A stretch of 64,000 bases of DNA, from NCBI GenBank assembly GCA_017983675.1, contig JAGOAZ010000009.1:1-64000 (forward strand), given 5' to 3'. Origin of the DNA: Fluviicola sp. Its GTDB lineage: Bacteria; Bacteroidota; Bacteroidia; Flavobacteriales_D; Crocinitomicaceae. Numbering within the stretch: position 1 is the first letter of the stretch; every line of letters begins with the position of its first letter. A model generated the notes under the pieces. It did not search any database. It was not told the origin of the DNA and saw only the letters and a list, made by a program, of their open reading frames with translations. Position numbers and translations under genes: made by a program. This document shows, piece by piece, positions 36,845-45,207 of this stretch.

Positions 36845-37696
36845 TTATGAAAATAAAGAAGTAATTGTTTCAGCAGAACCACGGGGATTAAATTCTATGC
36901 GCACGACATCTCCCAAGCGAATGCCAAATAATGCATCTGCTCCGCCAGCTCCACCTGTTGCACCTTTGTTAATGGCAATTTCTAATAGTCCAGCATCATT
37001 AAATAACGCAAGTCGCTCGCCAGGAGTTACTTCGTTGTAACTGTGGGAAATTTGATCGATAAAATATTGTTTGTTTTTAAAGTAAATCGTGAATGGAATA
37101 CCATTGTAGCGATCGAACAACGCTTTGCTAATATTTGTGATAGCATTGCCATAATGATCGATGTGTGTAAATTGCCCTTTGATAAGATTATCTTCAATAG
37201 TCGCATTGATTGTGTGAACCACTTTCCATTCATCACTTGGTGAAGCAAACGTTTCTATTTTTTCTCCACCGGCAATTTTTGCTGCAATTGGCACAAAAAT
37301 ATTTTTTGTTGGAAAGCGAAACCCACTTGGATTAGACAAAACATTTTCAATAAACCAGAATCCTTCTGGCTGCTCGTCTTTTAGAATTAACGAAAAAATA
37401 CCGTTATCTGTTGCAATAAAATAATGTCCTTTGAACAGCATAATAGCTGGATATGCGCCTTCACTATTATTGATTATTGGTTCGCTCTCAACACCAATGA
37501 TATGAATTGTACCAGCTGGGAAATTTTCAAATGCAGCATTGATGTAATAACTAGCATTCGAAATTTCGAAGGGTTTAACATGATGCGTAATGTCAACAAT
37601 TTGGGCGTCAGGAATTAATTTGAAAAGATTCCCCTTCAAAACAGCAACGTAGTAATCGTTGATTCCCATATCTGTGGTAAGCGTAATAATTTTCAT
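36845..37696 (-). CDS. S-adenosyl-L-methionine hydrolase (adenosine-forming) family protein
   Basis: 283 residues of the DUF62/SAM hydroxide adenosyltransferase family, related to fluorinase. Diagnostic segments: ITLTTDMGINDYYVAVLKG with the conserved aspartate and tyrosine, VDITHHVKPFEI, HIIGVESEP, FIATDNGIFSL and FTHIDHYGNAITNI. The enzyme splits SAM to adenosine and methionine. It is the first gene of the gldFG operon, and its promoter resembles that of the gene at 61659-62135. Confidence 0.92.
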   Translation of the reverse strand: MKIITLTTDMGINDYYVAVLKGNLFKLIPDAQIVDITHHVKPFEISNASYYINAAFENFPAGTIHIIGVESEPIINNSEGAYPAIMLFKGHYFIATDNGIFSLILKDEQPEGFWFIENVLSNPSGFRFPTKNIFVPIAAKIAGGEKIETFASPSDEWKVVHTINATIEDNLIKGQFTHIDHYGNAITNISKALFDRYNGIPFTIYFKNKQYFIDQISHSYNEVTPGERLALFNDAGLLEIAINKGATGGAGGADALFGIRLGDVVRIEFNPRGSAETITSLFS

Positions 37697-37740
37697 CGTG
37701 ACATTCTGCTCAATGCAGGAAAAATTAATTAATTTTGATT

Positions 37741-37748
37741 CAAAAATA
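37741..37748 (-). promoter_or_regulatory. -7 box of the SAM hydrolase-gldFG operon
   Basis: Minus-strand TATTTTTG, 45 nt before ATG 37696. The 20 bp upstream (ATATGAATGAATAA region) is shared with the promoter at 62151. Confidence 0.55.
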
Positions 37749-37795
37749 CGGGTTATTCATTCATATCCGAAGTTGAACTAAAAGATTTATTCACA

Positions 37796-38785
37796 TTGAT
37801 CGAGAAGAAAATCGAAATTACTGGGATTAACGTTGCCGAATTGTTTGGAATTAACAATGCGAACTTGAAGCATATGCGCACTTTTTTTCCAAAATTAAAA
37901 ATCAATGCACGTGGAAATGAATTGACTTTAAACGGTGATCCAGAAGTAATCGATCAATTTGACAAAAAGTTCGAATTAATTATGGCGCATTTTCATGCGT
38001 TCAATGTGTTGACCGAGACCAATATTGACAGTTTAATGCTCGATGATGGTTCAGCCCTTCTTTCTTCGAATGGATCAGAAACATTAGTTCACGGAAATCA
38101 AGGTGTTAAAATAAAAGCGAAAACGGTTAATCAACGCAAGTTGGTGCAAGCTGTCAATAAGCATGCAATGGTTTTTGCCGTTGGTCCTGCAGGGACTGGT
38201 AAAACGTATACTGCGGTTGCATTAGCAGTAAGAGCTTTGAAAGCAAAAGAAGTAAAACGCATTATTTTAACGCGACCTGCAGTGGAAGCAGGAGAAAATC
38301 TTGGTTTTTTACCTGGTGATTTGAAAGAAAAATTGGATCCATACATGATGCCTTTGTACGATTCGTTGCGCGACATGATTCCACCAGAAAAGTTGAAAGA
38401 CATGATTGAGTTTGGTATCATTGAAATTGCACCATTAGCATTTATGCGGGGGCGAACGCTTGATAAAGCATTTGTGATTTTAGACGAAGCACAAAACGCG
38501 ACTGTCATGCAAATGAAAATGTTCTTAACAAGAATGGGGCAAACAGCTCAATTTGTTATTACTGGTGATATGTCTCAAATCGATTTGCCATTCAAACAAC
38601 GTTCAGGTTTGTCATACGCTTTGGATGTGTTAAAGGGAGTAGAAGGGATAGGAGTTATTCGCTTGACACAAAGTGATGTCATTCGTCACGTCTTAGTTAA
38701 ACGAATTGTTGATGCGTTCGACAAAGCAGAAGCGAAAGAGAAAAGCGAGAAAATAGATAAAAAAGAATTGAAAGAAAATAAATAG
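37796..38785 (+). CDS. phoH: PhoH family ATPase
   Basis: 329 residues with a KH-like N-terminal domain and a P-loop NTPase: [16 protein letters not shown] (Walker A), [33 protein letters not shown] (Walker B) and [11 protein letters not shown]. PhoH/YbeZ-type proteins are linked to ribosome maturation and RNA metabolism. The start is a TTG; the frame is open further left to 37739 without ATG, so a non-standard or further upstream start cannot be excluded. purC follows 8 bp later in the same operon. Confidence 0.92.
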   Translation: MIEKKIEITGINVAELFGINNANLKHMRTFFPKLKINARGNELTLNGDPEVIDQFDKKFELIMAHFHAFNVLTETNIDSLMLDDGSALLSSNGSETLVHGNQGVKIKAKTVNQRKLVQAVNKHAMVFAVGPAGTGKTYTAVALAVRALKAKEVKRIILTRPAVEAGENLGFLPGDLKEKLDPYMMPLYDSLRDMIPPEKLKDMIEFGIIEIAPLAFMRGRTLDKAFVILDEAQNATVMQMKMFLTRMGQTAQFVITGDMSQIDLPFKQRSGLSYALDVLKGVEGIGVIRLTQSDVIRHVLVKRIVDAFDKAEAKEKSEKIDKKELKENK

Positions 38786-38793
38786 CTGAAAAC

Positions 38794-39750
38794 ATGAGTA
38801 ACACAATTACCAATACCGATTTTAAATTCACGGGACTGAAAAACATTTACCGAGGAAAAGTCCGAGAAGTATACACCTTAGAAAACGAGGTGTTAGTGAT
38901 GATAGCAAGTGATCGTATTTCAGCGTTTGACCATATTTTACCTAAAGGAATACCTTACAAAGGTCAAGTTTTGAATCAAGTAGCAACGATGTTTTTAGAT
39001 GCAACACGTGATATCGTTCCAAATTGGTTACTTGGTACACCGGATCCTTCTGTAGCTGTTGGACATGCATGTGAACCAATTCGTCTAGAAATGGTGATTC
39101 GCGGGTATTTAGCTGGTCACTCAGCACGTGAATATGCGTTAGGAAAAAGAACACTTTGTGGTGTTACTTTACCAGAAGGGCTGAAAGAAAACGACCGTTT
39201 TCCAGAACCCATCATTACACCCGCTGCTAAAGCAGAAGAAGGTCACGACGAAGATATTTCACGTGAAGAAATCATTGCACAAGGTATTGTGCCACAGGCG
39301 ATTTACGAACAAATGGAGGCGTACACACGCGCTTTGTTTCAACGTGGTACGGAAATGGCTGCGGAACGTGGATTGATTTTAGTGGATACGAAATATGAAT
39401 TTGGTTTAAGAAATGGTGAGGTGATTTTAATTGATGAAATCCACACACCAGATTCTTCTCGTTATTTCTACGCAGATGGTTATCAAGAAAGACAAGATAA
39501 AAACGAACCGCAACGTCAATTGTCAAAAGAATTTGTACGTCAATGGTTGATTGAAAATGGATTTCAAGGATTAGAAGGACAAAAAATGCCTGAAATGCCT
39601 GATTCATTTGTCGATACAATTACAGAACGCTACATTGAATTATATGAAAAGATTACGGGTCTTTCATTTGTGAAAGCAGATAATTCAGCTATCGAAACGC
39701 GCATTGAGAAAAATGTCGAAGATTTTTTAAAAGAAAATAAATTGATTTAA
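38794..39750 (+). CDS. purC: phosphoribosylaminoimidazole-succinocarboxamide synthase
   Basis: 318-residue SAICAR synthetase of de novo purine synthesis (ATP-dependent joining of aspartate to CAIR). Signatures: [47 protein letters not shown], and DTKYEFG with [11 protein letters not shown]. The length is that of the longer Bacteroidota/eukaryote-like type rather than the roughly 240-residue E. coli form. It is co-transcribed with phoH and followed by a strong terminator. Confidence 0.96.
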   Translation: MSNTITNTDFKFTGLKNIYRGKVREVYTLENEVLVMIASDRISAFDHILPKGIPYKGQVLNQVATMFLDATRDIVPNWLLGTPDPSVAVGHACEPIRLEMVIRGYLAGHSAREYALGKRTLCGVTLPEGLKENDRFPEPIITPAAKAEEGHDEDISREEIIAQGIVPQAIYEQMEAYTRALFQRGTEMAAERGLILVDTKYEFGLRNGEVILIDEIHTPDSSRYFYADGYQERQDKNEPQRQLSKEFVRQWLIENGFQGLEGQKMPEMPDSFVDTITERYIELYEKITGLSFVKADNSAIETRIEKNVEDFLKENKLI

Positions 39751-39771
39751 ATCAAATCTATTTAAAATAGG

Positions 39772-39798
39772 AAAGCCACTTTTAAAGTGGCTTTTTTT
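39772..39798 (+). terminator. terminator between purC and the convergent SDR gene
   Basis: AAAGCCACTT pairs with AAGTGGCTTT (10 bp, 3-nt loop), followed by Ts. The hairpin abuts the stop of the minus-strand SDR gene and could act on both transcripts, though the minus-strand tail is weak. Confidence 0.88.
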
Positions 39799-40579
39799 AT
39801 GTGGCTTTTTGTTTAGCGATGACTTTCCAAAATAGGTTTGGAAAAAAGCGTTTTAAGGTGACAGCTTTGATCTCTTTGTTGCCAATGAGTATTTCTCGTT
39901 TGCGTTCTTTTACAGCTTTTAATAAAAGTGCTACACAAACATCAACAGGCATTCCAGTTGCTTGATTGTGATCCATTTCTCCATGTGCAACACCATCTTT
40001 ATTCAATGCGCTCATGGATATAGGTGTGTTGATTTTTCCTGGACAGGCTATTGTTACAGCAATGTTATTTTTTGCTTCCTCCAATGCCAAGCTTTCAAAA
40101 AAACCATGAAGTGCATGTTTCGCTGCACTGTATGAGGATCGTAAATAAAAACCGAATTTCCCAGCAATACTTGATATCACAACAATATGTCCGTGCTTTT
40201 GCGCCTGCATGATAGGTAATATTGCTTTTGTCAAAGCAACCGTACCAAAATAATTGATTTCCATGATGCGGCGATCGATATCAATTGTTGTCTCACATGC
40301 TTCAGCACGTTGACTAATTCCACCACAATGATAAACGAAGTCAATTTTTCCAAAGCGTGAAACAACGGTATCCGTAAGCGATTTAAAATTTGATGCGTCT
40401 TCTAAATCGAGCGGAGCAACCAGATGTTTATCACTATTATGTAAACTATTTTTTATGAGATCAAGTTTAGCTGCGTTACGAGCAGATAAAATAAGATGGA
40501 AGCCTTGTTGTGCAAGTTGCTTACAAATTTCTTCACCGATACCAGACGAAGCGCCAGTAACCCATGCTATTTTTGGCAT
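39797..40579 (-). CDS. short-chain dehydrogenase (DHRS7-like)
   Basis: 260 residues. TGASSGIGEE is the cofactor site, YHCGGI replaces the usual NAG, SSIAGKFG carries the serine, and YSAAKHAL is the active site. The C-terminal basic tail (LKRFFPNLFWKVIAK) resembles membrane-associated DHRS7-type SDRs. The substrate is unknown. It follows a small exported protein by 5 bp in the same transcript. Confidence 0.87.
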   Translation of the reverse strand: MPKIAWVTGASSGIGEEICKQLAQQGFHLILSARNAAKLDLIKNSLHNSDKHLVAPLDLEDASNFKSLTDTVVSRFGKIDFVYHCGGISQRAEACETTIDIDRRIMEINYFGTVALTKAILPIMQAQKHGHIVVISSIAGKFGFYLRSSYSAAKHALHGFFESLALEEAKNNIAVTIACPGKINTPISMSALNKDGVAHGEMDHNQATGMPVDVCVALLLKAVKERKREILIGNKEIKAVTLKRFFPNLFWKVIAKQKAT

Positions 40580-40584
40580 AGCGA

Positions 40585-41007
40585 TTATAAATCAGATGGA
40601 ATAGCTGCTGGCTTGAACGAACGTGCTTTTGGCTTTAATTTGTCAATGAAAACGATACGTAATTTTTCACCATCTATAGTGAAAATCATTTCAGAAATTC
40701 CGTTCGTAATTACAGGAGCTTGTTTTTTTGCATTGTAGAATTTTTTATCCAGTAATTCGTAAGTATCGTCTTCGTATTGTAAGAAAATATTCACGATAGT
40801 TCCATTTTCTACGCGCGCTTTTCCTGTTAAACATTCTGTCCCTTCAGGTGTAAAAAAACTAATGATTACATTTTTGTGCATTTCATCCGCTACAGTATAA
40901 GAGCCTCGTTTCACAAAAGCTTCTTCTAATTGTTTGAAACAGTCTGTTTGCGCTGAGGCAGATAAGCTTAAAGTAAGCGTGATAATTGCAATAAATAGTT
41001 TTTTCAT
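40585..41007 (-). CDS. small exported protein of unknown function
   Basis: 140 residues with a clear signal peptide (KKLFIAIITLTLSLSASAQ). The mature part has two cysteines (DCFKQL, TECLTG) and alternating beta-like segments (IFLQYEDDTYELL, EMIFTIDGEKLRIVFI). I do not recognise a family. It heads a two-gene unit with the SDR downstream. Its -7 box is 33 nt upstream, back to back with the gmhA promoter. Confidence 0.75.
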   Translation of the reverse strand: MKKLFIAIITLTLSLSASAQTDCFKQLEEAFVKRGSYTVADEMHKNVIISFFTPEGTECLTGKARVENGTIVNIFLQYEDDTYELLDKKFYNAKKQAPVITNGISEMIFTIDGEKLRIVFIDKLKPKARSFKPAAIPSDL

Positions 41008-41039
41008 AATTCATGTGTTTTGGAGCGCACTCCGTGATT

Positions 41040-41047
41040 CAAATATA
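41040..41047 (-). promoter_or_regulatory. -7 box of the small exported protein gene
   Basis: Minus-strand TATATTTG, 33 nt before ATG 41007, diverging from the gmhA promoter 40 bp away. Confidence 0.5.
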
Positions 41048-41086
41048 ACAAGTTTATCTAATATGTGGATAGTCGTTTTAATTATT

Positions 41087-41094
41087 TATTTTTG
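41087..41094 (+). promoter_or_regulatory. -7 box of gmhA
   Basis: TATTTTTG, 26 nt before the gmhA ATG. No -33 TTTG at standard spacing. Confidence 0.55.
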
Positions 41095-41119
41095 ACATTC
41101 ATAACCCACATTTTAGAAG

Positions 41120-41689
41120 ATGAAACAAATAGCGGACCATTTTTCACAAGCACTTGCTGTTTTGCAAGCATTTGCAACAGAAGAAACGTATCAAAAAATA
41201 GAAAAAGCTGGAGCGATTATGGTTGAATCCCTTACTGAAGGAGGGAAAATCATTTCTTGTGGTAACGGGGGGTCGATGTGTGATGCGATGCATTTTGCTG
41301 AAGAATTAACAGGTAGATACCGTGAAAACAGACCTGGAATTGCTGCGTTAAGTATTAGTGACCCTTCTCATATTTCGTGTGTAGCGAACGATTACGGGTA
41401 TGAATTTATTTTTTCACGCTATATTGAATCAGTTGGTAAAGCGGGCGATGTACTTTTAGGGATTTCAACTTCTGGAAATTCAAAAAATGTCTTGTTAGCA
41501 ATAGAAGCTGCTCGTGCAAAAGGAATGAAAGTCATTACATTAACTGGTAAAGACGGCGGTAAAATGGCTGGATTGAGTGATGTCGAAATTCGTGCACCAC
41601 ATGCTGAATTTGCTGATCGTGCACAAGAAATCCACATCAAAGTAATTCATTCGTTCATCGATTATATCGAAAGAAATTTGGTGCACTAA
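41120..41689 (+). CDS. gmhA: sedoheptulose 7-phosphate isomerase
   Basis: 189-residue SIS-domain enzyme making D-glycero-D-manno-heptose 7-phosphate, the first step of ADP-heptose synthesis for LPS core. The active-site stretch [20 protein letters not shown], then [33 protein letters not shown] and [14 protein letters not shown] are very close to enterobacterial GmhA. The other heptose genes (hldE, gmhB) are not in the window. The next gene starts inside its stop (TAATG). Confidence 0.94.
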   Translation: MKQIADHFSQALAVLQAFATEETYQKIEKAGAIMVESLTEGGKIISCGNGGSMCDAMHFAEELTGRYRENRPGIAALSISDPSHISCVANDYGYEFIFSRYIESVGKAGDVLLGISTSGNSKNVLLAIEAARAKGMKVITLTGKDGGKMAGLSDVEIRAPHAEFADRAQEIHIKVIHSFIDYIERNLVH

Positions 41690-43473
41690 TGCAAGAAAGC
41701 AAAATACAAAAGCGACTATTATTACTCGTTAGTTTTTTGATTTTTTCTTCTTTCGCCTATTTTTTTGCGCGTAAAGTACCTGGTATTATAGCCGAAAATG
41801 ATAATTGTGTATGTGCGTATGATGGATTTGGTTATTACATGTATTTACCAAGTCTCATTCATTCAGGTGATTTGAACATGCAACCAGCTTGGGCTGATAG
41901 TTTACAAAAGAATTACTGTGACGGCGCAATTATGTATCAATTGGTTCCAAGGGAAAACGGCAATTTTATCGCTGTTTATCAAATGGGACAAGCCTTTGTA
42001 GAAGCTCCTGCATTTTTCATTGGTCATTTTTTCGCAAAAACATTCGGTTACAAAGCTGACGGTTTTACAAAACCCTATCATGTTGCCTTTCTGCTCAACG
42101 CTTTGTTATTTATCTTTTTAGGATTGTTTTATTTGAAGAAGCTTCTCCGTTTATTTTTTTCAATACCACTTTCTATCCTTTTAGTGCTCATCGTCTATGT
42201 TGGAACTAATTATTGGATAACTGCTGCCTTGTCGTATAGTTTGCAACACATTTATTTGTATGCAATCATTGCTGCAATGGCCTATTATTTCTTCAAAGCA
42301 GTTCTGTCAACTCAGTTTCTGTATAAAAGTATTGTAATCGCTGCTATTTTGTTTGGATTAACAACAGTCATTCGACCAACACATGTTTTGTTGTTTATTT
42401 TTCCACTTATTTATTTGTGGTCGTATTTTCCAACAAAGAAACAATTGTTTGGGATTTTAGCATTATTCCCACTTAGTTCCTTTTTGTGGAATTTACCTCA
42501 AATTATTTATTGGAAAATGATTGGTGGGAATTGGTTGATAACGAATTTACATACCGAAGAAATCGTTTTGATTGATCCGCATTTGTGGGACTTTTTATTT
42601 AGTTTTCGAAAAGGGTGGTTGTTGTATACACCTGTTTTTTTATTGTTGATTCCAGGTTTTTATTCGTTGCGTAAAATAAACAAATCACTTTACCGAAGTT
42701 TAATCGTATTAACAATCGTTGCAGTTTGGGTTATTTCTTCTTGGGAAACGTGGTGGTATGCGGCATCATTTAGTCAACGTGTTATGGTTGATTATTACCC
42801 GTTATTACTTTTACCGATTGGATTTTTCTTGCAGAATTTAACACGGAAAAAATCGATGATGTGGGGTGTTGGGTCATTTCTTTTTATTGCACTTTCCCTA
42901 AATGTTATCCAGTCAATTCAGTTTGTAAAAGGTTATTTACACGAAGGCAGGATGTCAAAAGCGCATTATGCATACATTTTTGGCCAAATATCAATTCCAG
43001 CATACGATGACTATCGTTTACTCATCGATCGGTCAAGTTTTAACTGGGAAGAACGATTACGAAAATTTCACTACAAAGATCAACAACTCCAAACAAGTGT
43101 CTTTTTTCAGTCTAATAAAATCTTCGAAGTTTTACCGAATTCTGATGCATCAATAGCAACAATTCCTTATTTTGAGCGATTAAAAACGGATGAATCGTTA
43201 TTTGACGTTGAATTGGTTACTACAACGAGTGACACCACACAATCATGTCAGTTGAAGTTAGAATCGGTTAGTAAATTCAATTGTTATAGTTGGAATCAAA
43301 TCGAATTGTCTCTAGGATTAAGAAAAGGAGAAAACAAACTGACTTTTCGCTATAACTTACCCGATATTCGACATCAAGCAGATAAAGTGCAGATTTACAT
43401 TCATAATCCTAGTTCAGCGAAGGTTAGGGTTTCATCTTTGAAAATATCAGCAACCTCATTGATTCGTAAATGA
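41689..43473 (+). CDS. polytopic membrane protein, GT-C glycosyltransferase-like
   Basis: 594 residues with about ten hydrophobic segments followed by a roughly 150-residue soluble C-terminus. The first extramembrane loop begins YDGFGYYMYLPSLIH with an acidic cluster, as in GT-C (dolichyl-phosphate-sugar-dependent) transferases, but no family could be assigned with certainty. It overlaps gmhA by one nucleotide, which suggests a role in LPS or other surface glycan synthesis. That link is inference. Confidence 0.75.
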   Translation: MQESKIQKRLLLLVSFLIFSSFAYFFARKVPGIIAENDNCVCAYDGFGYYMYLPSLIHSGDLNMQPAWADSLQKNYCDGAIMYQLVPRENGNFIAVYQMGQAFVEAPAFFIGHFFAKTFGYKADGFTKPYHVAFLLNALLFIFLGLFYLKKLLRLFFSIPLSILLVLIVYVGTNYWITAALSYSLQHIYLYAIIAAMAYYFFKAVLSTQFLYKSIVIAAILFGLTTVIRPTHVLLFIFPLIYLWSYFPTKKQLFGILALFPLSSFLWNLPQIIYWKMIGGNWLITNLHTEEIVLIDPHLWDFLFSFRKGWLLYTPVFLLLIPGFYSLRKINKSLYRSLIVLTIVAVWVISSWETWWYAASFSQRVMVDYYPLLLLPIGFFLQNLTRKKSMMWGVGSFLFIALSLNVIQSIQFVKGYLHEGRMSKAHYAYIFGQISIPAYDDYRLLIDRSSFNWEERLRKFHYKDQQLQTSVFFQSNKIFEVLPNSDASIATIPYFERLKTDESLFDVELVTTTSDTTQSCQLKLESVSKFNCYSWNQIELSLGLRKGENKLTFRYNLPDIRHQADKVQIYIHNPSSAKVRVSSLKISATSLIRK

Positions 43474-43485
43474 TGAACTGCTCAA

Positions 43486-44067
43486 TCAGTTTTTATTCTT
43501 TTTTTTCAATTGTTCTTCGATGCGTTTAGTGATTAATTGAAACAACAATTTCGCCTCTTTTTCATCAAGTTTTCGCCCAAACCGAATGGATTTCCCTTTG
43601 TAATCAAATGTTAATCGTTCGCCACCGCGAATCCATGGAGAATTTTCCCAAGCTGCTTGAAATGAGCTTTTTTCAGGAAAAGCCAAGCTGATTTTATCTA
43701 TATTTTCAATGAAATATTCCTTGGAGGTGCCATATTTTTTAATGGCTGTTTTGATTGAAAAAGAAATTTTATCAATCTTCAAAAATTCACTTCCATACAT
43801 TAACCACAAAAAAGTTCGCCCAACTCGAACTGCATAATACATCCAAAAAGTCAAAAAGATGACCAATAAAATAGATAATTGATCTTTCATGTTTGCTTTC
43901 ATTTCAAAGGTGTTCCAAGCCCAAATCATGACAGCTCCAATGGTTAACCACATGAAAAACCAAGCACCAATAATCGCTTTGTAAACGCCTACGCGTTCAG
44001 GAGTAATGATAATCGTTGTTTTTTCTGGTGTATCAACGTAACTAATTCGATTTCCAATCCATTTCAT
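43486..44067 (-). CDS. two-helix membrane protein of unknown function
   Basis: 193 residues. Two adjacent transmembrane helices (IIGAWFFMWLTIGAVMIWAW and ILLVIFLTFWMYYAV) lie between a short N-terminal strand region and a C-terminal domain (KISFSIKTAIKKYG, LTFDYKGKSIRFGRKL) that resembles bacterial PH-like domains. It ends in a lysine-rich tail. Not recognised as a named family. Its stop is 12 bp from the convergent GT-C-like gene. Confidence 0.72.
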   Translation of the reverse strand: MKWIGNRISYVDTPEKTTIIITPERVGVYKAIIGAWFFMWLTIGAVMIWAWNTFEMKANMKDQLSILLVIFLTFWMYYAVRVGRTFLWLMYGSEFLKIDKISFSIKTAIKKYGTSKEYFIENIDKISLAFPEKSSFQAAWENSPWIRGGERLTFDYKGKSIRFGRKLDEKEAKLLFQLITKRIEEQLKKKNKN

Positions 44068-44071
44068 GCTG

Positions 44072-44079
44072 CAAATTTA
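44072..44079 (-). promoter_or_regulatory. possible -7 box giving a leaderless transcript
   Basis: Minus-strand TAAATTTG lies only 4 bp before ATG 44067, which would place transcription start about at the start codon. This is either a leaderless mRNA or a chance match. Confidence 0.35.
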
Positions 44080-44123
44080 CAGTTTCTATTTCAAAACAGT
44101 TGATTTCCGTTCTGTTTATTGAT

Positions 44124-45206
44124 TTACTCGAAATAATTGAATGTTTCTGTTCCTTTTAAACTTTTCAAGGTGTTGAAAATTAATGAAATCGTGTTCTCAA
44201 CATCTGCTTTGTGGCACATTTCTACAGTAGTATGCATGTAACGTAATGGTAATGAAATTAATGCAGAAGGAACCCCCGAATTGGAATAAGCAAAAGCATC
44301 CGTATCAGTTCCTGTTGCACGAGAAGCTGCTGCACGTTGGAATGCAATCTTTTCTTTTTCAGCAACTTGAATTATTTTGTTCAACAGTAAATTATGAACT
44401 GCAGGACCATAAGTTAGTACAGGACCTTTTCCACTACTCAAATCACCTTGTTCGATTTTATTAATCATAGGTGTTTGTGTATCGTGACAGACATCTGTTA
44501 CAATAGCAACGGTTGGTTTAATTCTGTTTGCAATCATTTCTGCACCACGTAAACCAACTTCTTCTTGCACGGCATTCACAATGTATAAACCAAAAGGCAA
44601 TTTTACTTTTTGTTCTGAAAGCAAGCGCGCAACTTCTGCAATCATGAATCCACCTACGCGATTATCAAGTGCTCTTCCGACGTAATTCTTCCCATTTAGA
44701 ATGATTAATTCATCTTCGTACGTAATCACACAACCAACATGCACTCCTAATTCCAACACTTCTTTATCGCTTGAACAACCTAAGTCCAAACAGATGTTTT
44801 TCATGTTGGGCGCTTCGTCTTTTTCATGTCTTGTATGAATGGCGGGCCAACCAAAAACAGCTTTAACGATTCCTTTTGGTGTGTGAATGTTAACTCGTTT
44901 AGAAGGTGCAATCATGTGGTCACTACCGCCATTTCTTCTCACATAAACAAATCCGTCTTTGGTGATGTAATGAACAAACCAAGATATTTCATCTGCATGT
45001 GCTTCGATAACAACTTTATAATCAGATTTGGGATTGATAATAGCAACTGCTGAACCGTATGTGTCTGTTTGAATGTCATCTACAAATGGTCGGATATAAT
45101 CCATCCAAAGTTGTTGACCAGCTGATTCAAATCCTGTTGGGGCAGCGTTGTTGATGTATTTCGTTAAAAAGGCTTCGCTTTTTTTTGTGATGATTTTTTT
45201 AGACAT
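44124..45206 (-). CDS. M42 family metallopeptidase
   Basis: 360-residue cocatalytic metal aminopeptidase (glutamyl aminopeptidase/tetrahedral type). The metal ligands are visible: H70 in IEAHADE, D181 in GRALDNRVGG, catalytic/ligand E215-E216 in VQEEVGLRG, D238 in VTDVCHDT, and the late histidine in RYMHTTVEM. No signal peptide, so it should be cytoplasmic. It begins one base after the stop of the propeller/CHU_C gene, so the two are co-transcribed despite unrelated locations. Confidence 0.92.
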   Translation of the reverse strand: MSKKIITKKSEAFLTKYINNAAPTGFESAGQQLWMDYIRPFVDDIQTDTYGSAVAIINPKSDYKVVIEAHADEISWFVHYITKDGFVYVRRNGGSDHMIAPSKRVNIHTPKGIVKAVFGWPAIHTRHEKDEAPNMKNICLDLGCSSDKEVLELGVHVGCVITYEDELIILNGKNYVGRALDNRVGGFMIAEVARLLSEQKVKLPFGLYIVNAVQEEVGLRGAEMIANRIKPTVAIVTDVCHDTQTPMINKIEQGDLSSGKGPVLTYGPAVHNLLLNKIIQVAEKEKIAFQRAAASRATGTDTDAFAYSNSGVPSALISLPLRYMHTTVEMCHKADVENTISLIFNTLKSLKGTETFNYFE

Positions 45207-45207
45207 G

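Noticed and set aside
41022..41033. Inverted repeat GGAG-CGCA-CTCC in the leader of the small exported protein gene
   Set aside because: Only 4-bp arms, no T tail and no further structure, so too weak for a riboswitch, terminator or operator claim.
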